Origin: an uncultured Eubacteriales bacterium
GTDB taxonomy: Bacteria > Bacillota > Clostridia > Lachnospirales > Anaerotignaceae
Assembly (NCBI GenBank): GCA_900546215.1
Contig: URCD01000005.1
Span: forward strand, 1-55,839
Length of the DNA stretch: 55,839 bases
Direction: 5' to 3'
Every line of letters starts with the position of its first letter. Positions within the stretch are counted from its first letter, which is position 1. A model generated the notes under the pieces. It was not told where the DNA came from and did not search any database. It saw only the letters and a program-made list of their open reading frames with translations. Below are positions 40,322-48,024 of the stretch, piece by piece. The position numbers and the translations under genes are program-made.

Positions 40322-42862
40322 ATGAAGAATAATTCTAACAAAAACGGCAAACAAAAAGTGATGGCCATAGTTGCTGTAATGATTGTACTGGCAATGGTTC
40401 TGAGCGTTGTTGTGCCGATTTTTGCTGCTACGGCTTATACTACCAATTCAGTGGCATATTATGACATTGCGGCCGTAGATAATGGAGGTGAGGTAGAAGA
40501 AACTAAAATTCCTGATGAGGACAAGGCTGTAAAAAGCGAAACGCTTGAATTAAATGTGAATGCCGGATTTGATGGCGTTTACATGATTAACAGACAGACA
40601 CCGGTTAAGGTAACTGTATATAACACCGGTGAAGACTTTAAAGGAACAATAGAAATAAAAGCTTTTACAAATATTAATACTACCTATTCTCCGTCGTCCT
40701 ACATACAGTACGTTAAGGACGTTGATATAACCGCAGGTGGAGCAGGGGAATATGATTTTATAGTATACCCTGAGGCTGAATCGACATACATGAATATAAG
40801 GCTGCTGGATGAAAGCGGCACAGTTGTTGCAGCGATTAACAAATCGGTAACTCCAATAACTCCAGAACAGATAATGACTGCGGTTCTTACAGATACAAAA
40901 TCATCTAATCTTGACTATCTTAAAAGCCTGGAAATAGGCGAAGATATTTATAATAACAGAAGCGGTTATACAACCAACTATGTTACATTTCTTAATAAAG
41001 ATAATTTTCCTGAAATTACAGAAGTGATGGAAACTTTCAGTGCAATTATTATTGACGATTTTCATTCCGAGTCACTTTCAGATAAACAAAAATCAGCCAT
41101 GACAAAATGGGTCGAAAACGGCGGGTTGCTTATAATTGGCACAGGACTGAATGCAGAAAAGACCCTTAAAGGTCTCGACAGCGTATTTGATTTTACGTTC
41201 AATGGCTATGATACTACTTTATGCTTCGGAGGAAGTGCAGATACGGCAGATATATCTGTTCCAGGCGCATCTGACACTGAGGTGCAAAGTGGAAAGGCAG
41301 TTACAAAAACTTTAGATTTTGGCGATGGCAAAATTATTGTTCACTCGTTTGATTTAGGTGCGGATCCTGTTGCGTCAATGAGCACGAAAAACGAATATCT
41401 ATCTAATTTTTATAAAAACACAATGCCTGAGAAATTTTCGTCTAACCGAAATTATAATTATTATCCTTCAATGATTAACTCAGTAAACAGGCTCCCTTCA
41501 ATAGATAAGAGCAGGCTTATGACACTTCTTGGTATACTTGGTGTATATATAGTCGTTGTGGGACCTATCTGCTACCTTATTTTGAAAAAGAAGGATAAGC
41601 GAGAGCGCGGATGGGTAGCAATACCGATAATCGCTGTAGCCTTTTCAGGTATCATTTTTGGAATAAGTGCTTCAAGCTATCAAAAAGAGGCCCTTGTGAA
41701 CTTTATGAGCTATACTGACCTGGACTCTGCCAGTCCTTCAACACAGGTTTCAGTTGGTATGCGTACTCCTGAAAAAGGCGATGTTACTCTTTCATTTGAT
41801 GACAGTGTATATGTTTATGACAATGGACGTTATTACGACTACAGATACATTTCAAATGACGCTAACAAGAGTATATGCTCATATTCAATTAAAAACACTG
41901 ACACTGGCACATCAATTACATATTTTGACCAGAACTCCTGGCAGGATAATATGTTCAATACAAATATAGGCAATTGTGAGGACGATGCTATAGAGGCTGA
42001 TTTTACAGTAACCGGTTCAAACATAACAGGTACAATTAAAAATAATTTCGATTATGATTTGTTTGATATAGTTGTCGGATTTGGAGGACAGTACCAGAAA
42101 ATTGGATATGTAGAAGCAGGCGGAAGCCTTGATGTTAGTATTCCTCTTTCTGCTGAGGAGTATAATAAATGGATTGATAACGGATACCAAATGGTCAGAC
42201 AGATGTTCTATGGACTCAGTGAGAATGAGTACCAGGACAGCATGGTATTCAGGAAAGGTATCTCAGCTACTGAAGCATATAAAATTGAGCAGAGATATAA
42301 CCTTTTTAATAATATGGTATATAACCAGAGCTACGACCTTAGAGAATCGGGCTTTGATATTACTGTCGCGGCATTCAGTGAGAAGCGTTTGATTGACGGA
42401 GATAAACAGATAAATGGCAGCGCTGCAAATGAGAACTGGGAAAACCTTTATGTTAAGACTTTTGATATGGATCTTTCTCAGTCGGACGAATATAACATTC
42501 CATATGGTTATGTATTCCCGGAGGAAATTTATCTTGACGGACAGAACGAGCAGTCATATTGGGACATTTACTATTACCAGCTTTACACAATGTCTTCAAA
42601 TTATATAAGGTGCGATTATAAACTTCCGGTCGCTGACAATATTACTTCTATAAGCATTGACTGGGAAAATTACGATGCGTTTGAGGGTGAACCTCAGGTA
42701 TATAATTTCAGTACTGAAACCTGGGTTAATCTGAAGGAAGCCAACTTAGCTAATAATCCTTCTGATTATGTATCTGAAGACGGTAAATTTATGCTGTCAG
42801 CGGATGTATACAGTGATACCTATGTAACGCTTCCTAAATTAAGCATGAAAGGGGGAAGATAA
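40322..42862 (+). CDS. Large membrane-anchored exoprotein of the vWA/ABC locus
   Basis: The 846-aa protein has a strong N-terminal membrane helix (VMAIVAVMIVLAMVLSVVVPIF), a long beta-rich extracytoplasmic region, and a Rossmann/GATase-like segment (AIIIDDFHSE...WVENGGLLIIGTG). Two central helices (about 400-450) are followed by a second long outer domain rich in Tyr and Asn. It has no recognised catalytic Cys. It heads the locus and precedes the ABC ATPase by two bases, similar to the GldG/ABC-aux arrangement, where the auxiliary protein works with an ABC transporter. ATG 40322 follows GGGAGGTG. Its precise function is unknown. Confidence 0.8.
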   Translation: MKNNSNKNGKQKVMAIVAVMIVLAMVLSVVVPIFAATAYTTNSVAYYDIAAVDNGGEVEETKIPDEDKAVKSETLELNVNAGFDGVYMINRQTPVKVTVYNTGEDFKGTIEIKAFTNINTTYSPSSYIQYVKDVDITAGGAGEYDFIVYPEAESTYMNIRLLDESGTVVAAINKSVTPITPEQIMTAVLTDTKSSNLDYLKSLEIGEDIYNNRSGYTTNYVTFLNKDNFPEITEVMETFSAIIIDDFHSESLSDKQKSAMTKWVENGGLLIIGTGLNAEKTLKGLDSVFDFTFNGYDTTLCFGGSADTADISVPGASDTEVQSGKAVTKTLDFGDGKIIVHSFDLGADPVASMSTKNEYLSNFYKNTMPEKFSSNRNYNYYPSMINSVNRLPSIDKSRLMTLLGILGVYIVVVGPICYLILKKKDKRERGWVAIPIIAVAFSGIIFGISASSYQKEALVNFMSYTDLDSASPSTQVSVGMRTPEKGDVTLSFDDSVYVYDNGRYYDYRYISNDANKSICSYSIKNTDTGTSITYFDQNSWQDNMFNTNIGNCEDDAIEADFTVTGSNITGTIKNNFDYDLFDIVVGFGGQYQKIGYVEAGGSLDVSIPLSAEEYNKWIDNGYQMVRQMFYGLSENEYQDSMVFRKGISATEAYKIEQRYNLFNNMVYNQSYDLRESGFDITVAAFSEKRLIDGDKQINGSAANENWENLYVKTFDMDLSQSDEYNIPYGYVFPEEIYLDGQNEQSYWDIYYYQLYTMSSNYIRCDYKLPVADNITSISIDWENYDAFEGEPQVYNFSTETWVNLKEANLANNPSDYVSEDGKFMLSADVYSDTYVTLPKLSMKGGR

Positions 42863-42864
42863 CT

Positions 42865-43794
42865 ATGCCGGAAATACTCGAGCTAAATAAAAAATATGGA
42901 AAATTTACTGCACTTGAGTCCCTGTCAATGAACATTACCGAAAACTCAATATTTGGTTTTGTCGGACCTAACGGTGCCGGAAAAACGACAACGATGAAAA
43001 TAATGGCGGGACTTCTTAAGGCAGATTCAGGCAGTATTTATATTAACGGCGAGGATATCCTTAAAAACCCCAAAAGCATTAGGGACAAAATAGGTTATAT
43101 GCCAGACTTCTTTGGCGTATATGATGACCTTAAGGTTAGTGAATATATGGATTTTTATGCTGGAACCTATTATATTCCATATGCAGATAGAAGCGAGCTG
43201 ATAGATAACCTTTTGGAAATAGTAGATTTATCGGGTAAAAAGGAAGCGTATGTTGATTCATTGTCACGTGGAATGAAGCAAAGGCTATGTCTGGCGCGAA
43301 GCCTTATTCATGACCCAGACCTTATTATACTTGATGAGCCAGCTTCGGGACTTGACCCAAGAGCAAGGGTAGAAATGAAGGAAGTGCTAAAGCAGCTTAG
43401 AGAAATGGGAAAGACTATAATAATCAGCTCCCATATACTTCCTGAGCTTGCTGAAATGTGTTCCGAAATAGGTATAATAGACCATGGAAAACTGGTTACA
43501 CAAGGAACGGTAAATGAGATTATGAACAAAATCCATAAGAAAAGAACTGTAAAGGTTAAACTCTCTTCAGGCAAGGATAACCTTATCCGTCTGCTTAAAG
43601 AGCAGTCGTCAGTAAAAGAAATAATCGAAAATACTGAAGATATAGAATTTGCATTTGAGGGAAGAAATGAAGACCTTACTGCAATCCTCAGAAATATAAT
43701 AATGAACGGTATACCGGTTTTCTCCTTCTCTGAAAACGAAGGAAATCTTGAGGAAATCTTTATGACTGTTACCGGAGGTGGGGAAAATGCTTAA
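42865..43794 (+). CDS. ABC transporter ATP-binding protein (ABC-2 type) of the vWA locus
   Basis: The 309-aa ATPase has Walker A GPNGAGKTT, signature LSRGMKQRL, Walker B LIILDEPASGLDPRAR and switch His ISSHILPE. A C-terminal extension of about 90 residues (KVKLSSGKDNLIRLL...) is typical of DrrA/CcmA/GldA-like ABC-2 ATPases. The adjacent gene, overlapping by eight bases, is the permease. GGGGGAAG lies just before ATG 42865. Confidence 0.92.
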   Translation: MPEILELNKKYGKFTALESLSMNITENSIFGFVGPNGAGKTTTMKIMAGLLKADSGSIYINGEDILKNPKSIRDKIGYMPDFFGVYDDLKVSEYMDFYAGTYYIPYADRSELIDNLLEIVDLSGKKEAYVDSLSRGMKQRLCLARSLIHDPDLIILDEPASGLDPRARVEMKEVLKQLREMGKTIIISSHILPELAEMCSEIGIIDHGKLVTQGTVNEIMNKIHKKRTVKVKLSSGKDNLIRLLKEQSSVKEIIENTEDIEFAFEGRNEDLTAILRNIIMNGIPVFSFSENEGNLEEIFMTVTGGGENA

Positions 43795-44656
43795 TCCTGT
43801 ACTTCGCCGTGAGGCGAAAACATCACTTAGAAACTGGAAAATATTTTATGCAGTTGCCGGCTATATCCTTATAGTTACAGCTGTAGCGGCAATAGCTATA
43901 TGGCAGCTTATGTATAATTCATATTATGCAAGCTTTGACCCGTCTGAAATGGTAAACGTATATATAGGACTTACAGTGCTGCAGCTTGTGCTTGTTCTGC
44001 TTGTAACACCGGCGTTCACTGCCGGCAGTATAAGCGGAGAACGGGAGAGGCAGACCCTTGACCTTCTTCTGGTAACAAAGATGTCACCGTTTTCTATAGT
44101 TACAGGGAAATTTCTGTCCGGCCTGTCTATTATAGTACTTATGGTTGTGGCGACTATGCCCGTTTTCTCTCTTGTAATGTATTTTGGAGGAACAAGCGCG
44201 CCATATATTGTAGCTGTTACAGGCTATATGCTTCTCATATGCGGAGCATTTGGAGCGGTTTCAATATTCTTTTCAACAATATTTAAAAAAACTGTTACAT
44301 CAATGGTATTCACATACATTTGTACAGGTATATTATGCGGCGGAACTATAATTATATATGCCATTGCATGCTCTGTTTATGGCAGCTACTATCAGGCGGC
44401 TTTGCCAATAGGAGTTAGACTTCCACTCTTAGCTATTAACCCTGCTGTTGGACTTATTAGTATTATATGTGAGCAGACAGGAAGTACTCTTATGGCTCAG
44501 ATTTTAGATTATGGAAACTACTATGGCACAACCTATACTCCGATTACAACAGGCGTCCCGATGTGGATTATTAACGCGGTGGCATTAGTGGTCGTTATAG
44601 CACTGTTTTTGTTCCTGGCGTCAATTAGACTTAGGAAAATTTCTAAAAAAGGATGA
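43787..44656 (+). CDS. ABC-2 type permease of the vWA locus
   Basis: The 289-aa protein has six membrane helices and the ABC-2 motif region GSISGERERQTLDLLLVTKMSPFSIV, where the permease meets the ATPase. The N-terminal LNPVLRREAKTSLRNW is also typical. ATG 43787 follows GGAGGTG; the GTG at 43778 is less likely. The gene overlaps the ATPase stop. The substrate is unknown; with the neighbouring exoproteins it could move a lipid-linked or protein component across the membrane. Confidence 0.9.
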   Translation: MLNPVLRREAKTSLRNWKIFYAVAGYILIVTAVAAIAIWQLMYNSYYASFDPSEMVNVYIGLTVLQLVLVLLVTPAFTAGSISGERERQTLDLLLVTKMSPFSIVTGKFLSGLSIIVLMVVATMPVFSLVMYFGGTSAPYIVAVTGYMLLICGAFGAVSIFFSTIFKKTVTSMVFTYICTGILCGGTIIIYAIACSVYGSYYQAALPIGVRLPLLAINPAVGLISIICEQTGSTLMAQILDYGNYYGTTYTPITTGVPMWIINAVALVVVIALFLFLASIRLRKISKKG

Positions 44657-44661
44657 TTATT

Positions 44662-46212
44662 ATGAAGGAATTTAAAAGACTTCTAAGACCTTTAAAGAAA
44701 AAAATAACGCTTAATAATCTAATTTACAGGCTCTTGCAGGCTTTATTTATAGGACTTGCAGTGGATTTGACAATTTTAATAGCTTCGAAAATTGTATTTA
44801 TTCCAAATAAGCTGGTAATTTGTGCTGTTGTCATTATGCTCTCAGTTGCTGTAGGTTTAATATTAGCCCTTGTTAAGTACAAAGTAACAGACTATGACGC
44901 TGCTGCAGAGGGCGACAGGCTTGGCTGTAATGAAAGGCTTATTACAGCCTATGAGATACTCAAAACCAGACAGGACAGAACCACAATGGAAGAGCTTGCT
45001 GTAAAGGATGCGGTTAATACAGCAAAAACAACAAAGCTTACAGAACAGTATAAAATAACTTTTCCCAGGAGGCTAGCTATTATAACAGCAGTTGTACTTG
45101 CGGCTTCATGCCTCACGGGATTTGCTCCAGACGCGGGCGTATATGAATTAACGCCAATAACAGAGCAGGCGCTTAAGGAAGCCGAAGAAGTTAAAAAGGC
45201 GATAAATAATGACGAAAATTTGTCAGATGCATTTAAAGAGGAATATAACAAAATACTAAAAGACTTAAATAAGGAGCTTAAAAAAGCTAAGGATGCGAAA
45301 GACGCTAAAAAGCTTATAAACGACGCTCAAAAGGAATTAAAAAAGCTTGAGAAAGAAACCGTGGAGGACAAAAACAGTATTAAAAATATGCTTTCAGACT
45401 TTTCAGCCGGAAGCGACATTTCATCTGCAATGGATATGAACAGCACTGAGGCCCTATCAAAGGCAATGTCCAAACTGGCCGCAGAGCTGGAGAAAATGAC
45501 AGAAGAGGAATTGGCAGAGCTTGCCAAACAGCTTTCGGAACTGAAAGATGAGCTTACGGATGAAGAGCTAAAAGACCTTATAGACGAAGCGGAAAAGGCG
45601 GCAGAGGAAGGCGAAGGAAAAGAAGCTGCATCTGCTCTTTCAAAGGCTGCGTCATCAGCTGTTAATAAAAGCTTGTCTGCGTCATCAGCTGCGAGCAGAA
45701 CAGCTTCATCTCTTGCTAAGGCCAGCGATGGAACAGGAAAAACAGCTACAAGCACTCCAAACAACGGTAATTCATCTGACGGAAATAGCAAAGGAAACGG
45801 TGAAGGTGAAGGAACTGGCGAAGGTCAGGGAGCTGGTGAAGGCCAAGGAACTGGAGAAGGCCAGGGCAATGGAAATGGACAAGGCAACGGCAGTGGAAAT
45901 GGAAGCGGAGGAAGCGGAAGTGGAACCGGCGGCAACGGCAGAGGGTTTGGACATGCAGAGCCTGAAAAGGTTTTTACAAGAAATGCTGAAGGAATGCAGG
46001 GTGAAGAACAACAGCTTCAATCCCAGCAGACTGAAGAGGGCGAAGTTACTTATTCTGAGACCAAAGCAGACGGTGTAAACGGCCAGAGTGTTCCGTATGA
46101 TACTGTGGTAGGAGGATATAAGGAGCAGGCGCTTAAGGAAACAGAAAGCGGAAGTATTCCTTATGGAATGAAAGAAATTGTCGCTGAATATTTCTCAGGT
46201 CTCGAAAAATAA
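44662..46212 (+). CDS. Membrane coiled-coil protein with Gly-rich repeat and C-terminal IP-x-YF motif
   Basis: The 516-aa protein has helices near residues 25-40, 50-70 and 135-155, then a long Lys/Glu/Ala coiled coil (about 170-340). A Gly-rich low-complexity segment with GEGQ repeats (about 375-430) follows, and the C-terminus ends in SGSIPYGMKEIVAEYFSGLEK. The N-terminal two-helix start, charged coiled-coil body and IPxx(M/Y)xxxVxxYF ending resemble DUF4175-like proteins found in BatA/vWA clusters; I recall this from other genomes and cannot verify it. ATG 44662 has AAAGGA eight bases upstream. It is positioned where MoxR and DUF58 genes usually follow. Confidence 0.75.
   Translation: MKEFKRLLRPLKKKITLNNLIYRLLQALFIGLAVDLTILIASKIVFIPNKLVICAVVIMLSVAVGLILALVKYKVTDYDAAAEGDRLGCNERLITAYEILKTRQDRTTMEELAVKDAVNTAKTTKLTEQYKITFPRRLAIITAVVLAASCLTGFAPDAGVYELTPITEQALKEAEEVKKAINNDENLSDAFKEEYNKILKDLNKELKKAKDAKDAKKLINDAQKELKKLEKETVEDKNSIKNMLSDFSAGSDISSAMDMNSTEALSKAMSKLAAELEKMTEEELAELAKQLSELKDELTDEELKDLIDEAEKAAEEGEGKEAASALSKAASSAVNKSLSASSAASRTASSLAKASDGTGKTATSTPNNGNSSDGNSKGNGEGEGTGEGQGAGEGQGTGEGQGNGNGQGNGSGNGSGGSGSGTGGNGRGFGHAEPEKVFTRNAEGMQGEEQQLQSQQTEEGEVTYSETKADGVNGQSVPYDTVVGGYKEQALKETESGSIPYGMKEIVAEYFSGLEK
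45793..45948 (+). repeat. Gly-rich tandem repeat coding region
   Basis: Near-identical 18-base units of the form GGAACTGGCGAAGGTCAG encode imperfect GTGEGQ, GAGEGQ and GNGNGQ hexapeptides, then GSGNGS variants. Slippage between units could change repeat number between strains. Confidence 0.8.
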
Positions 46213-46227
46213 AATTAGGAGTAAGAT

Positions 46228-48024
46228 ATGGGATTTTTTAATACAATCGGGCTCTTGGCACTTATAGGAGTTCCTTTAATCATAATTCTCCATATGTTAA
46301 AGCGGAAGCAAAAGGACGTTCATGTACCGAGCATTTATCTATGGGAAAGAGCAACCGATACCAGTGTGCAGTCTAAGCCATGGCAGAAACTTAAAAAGAG
46401 TCTGCCGCTTATACTTCAGCTGGCCGCTGCCGCATCTTTAGGCCTTGCTGCTGCAAGGCCTTATATTTCAGCATTTGGAACAGCCTATAACTATGTAATT
46501 GTGATGGATACATCTTCTAGTATGTCAGCGGAGGACATGGGAGAATCGCGTCTGGAATATGCTAAGGAGAGAGCCGGAAAGCTCATAAATTCATCTTCTG
46601 CATTAAGTAAAATAACTGTTATAGCCGCAGGAGAAAACTCATATGTGGCTTACGGACCAGACACTGATAAAACAGCGGCCTCATCTGCTGTACATTCAAT
46701 AAATCAAACATATGGCGGAATAGATAAGGAAGCTCTTGCAGGGCTTATAGCATCCGAAACAGCTAAAACAGAAGCAGGTATTTATGTGTTTACCGATAAT
46801 GAAAATGATTTTTCAGATTTGGATGCGAATATTATTTTTGCCGGCAAGGAGAGTTCAAACTGTGCTATAACGCTTGCGTCGGCGGCTGAAGGTAGCGTAC
46901 TTGTCAATGTAAAAAATTTTTCTGATGAAGAGTCAGAAAAAACCGTAACGGTATTTAATGGGAATTTAGCCTCGGCAGTAAGCGATGTCACTATACCGGC
47001 TGGGTCTGAAAGAAGCCTTGTGTTTAAAGATATTTATACAGGCAGCGCGGAAATTATGGTTACGCTGTCACCTGAGGATATACTGACAGCTGATGATATT
47101 TATTACTTATCAGTAAACAAAGCACAGACGGCCAAAATATTGCTAGTGACAAACGGAAACACATTCCTTGAAAATGCTTTAAAGCTTACAGAAGGAACAG
47201 AAATTTACAAAATGTCATCGGATACAATGGAAACTGCAGACCTTTCTGGTTATGATCTTTATATATTTGATGGTTCAATGCCTGATATTGTTCCTAATGA
47301 CGGCTGCATTTTTGTATTAAATCCTCCTTCTGACAATGGCTTTATTGATGTTGGGGAGACAAAGCAGCTTAATTGTTATTCCGAGGGAAGCACTGATTTA
47401 ACATCAGGAGGTACTCTGCAATTTATTATATCCGAAGCAAAGGAAATTACCAGACCTTCATGGGCTGTTACAGAAAGTACTGCAGATGGGGTTCCTCTTA
47501 TTATGAGAGGAGAAAACAATGGACAAAAAACATGTATATTTACTTTCGATATACATAATTCAGACTTACCTCTGCTCAAAGATTTCCCGGTTATGATTTA
47601 TAACCTTACGGATTGGTTCCTGCCTGGAAGAACTGGAATTCAGACAGTGACACATTGCGGAGATAAACTCAATATACAGTCGTTAGCCTCAGCAGAAAAA
47701 ATTAGAGTTTCAGATCCTGAAGGAAATGAAAGGACTGTGGCACCGCCGTTTCCGACTGCTGACTACTCAGATACAACCGAAGCAGGGTTTTACAAAGTTA
47801 TTTTTGAAAACTCAGACGGCAGTACAGATGAGACTGTAATAGCCGTGAATGCAGAAACTGACGGCGAATCAGAGCTTTCAGCTCTCTTTGGACAGGATAA
47901 GGAAGGCAATTCAGGAGCTGCATCTAAAGGCGGCGTTGGGCTTATGGGGATACTTACAATAATAGCGGTTATAGCACTGCTTGCAGAATGGTGGGTGAAA
48001 TATTATGGCAATAAGCACCGATAA
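46228..48024 (+). CDS. BatA-type protein: N-terminal membrane module and vWA domain
   Basis: The 598-aa protein starts with the BatA N-terminal signature IILHMLKRKQKDVHVPSIYLW and a second helix (LILQLAAAASLGLAAARPY). A vWA domain with the metal-site motif DTSSSMS (DxSxS) near residue 93, a beta-sandwich/GATase-like region and a C-terminal helix (LMGILTIIAVIALLAEWW) follow. vWA domains bind a metal-bridged partner outside the cell or within a complex. The C-terminus overlaps the next gene by 20 bases. BatA proteins usually occur with a MoxR ATPase, which is not present here. Confidence 0.88.
   Translation: MGFFNTIGLLALIGVPLIIILHMLKRKQKDVHVPSIYLWERATDTSVQSKPWQKLKKSLPLILQLAAAASLGLAAARPYISAFGTAYNYVIVMDTSSSMSAEDMGESRLEYAKERAGKLINSSSALSKITVIAAGENSYVAYGPDTDKTAASSAVHSINQTYGGIDKEALAGLIASETAKTEAGIYVFTDNENDFSDLDANIIFAGKESSNCAITLASAAEGSVLVNVKNFSDEESEKTVTVFNGNLASAVSDVTIPAGSERSLVFKDIYTGSAEIMVTLSPEDILTADDIYYLSVNKAQTAKILLVTNGNTFLENALKLTEGTEIYKMSSDTMETADLSGYDLYIFDGSMPDIVPNDGCIFVLNPPSDNGFIDVGETKQLNCYSEGSTDLTSGGTLQFIISEAKEITRPSWAVTESTADGVPLIMRGENNGQKTCIFTFDIHNSDLPLLKDFPVMIYNLTDWFLPGRTGIQTVTHCGDKLNIQSLASAEKIRVSDPEGNERTVAPPFPTADYSDTTEAGFYKVIFENSDGSTDETVIAVNAETDGESELSALFGQDKEGNSGAASKGGVGLMGILTIIAVIALLAEWWVKYYGNKHR

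Noticed and set aside
45327..46078. Long antisense and alternative-frame ORFs over the Gly-rich coiled-coil gene
   Set aside because: They are shadows of a low-complexity coding region; they lack ribosome binding sites and recognisable motifs.
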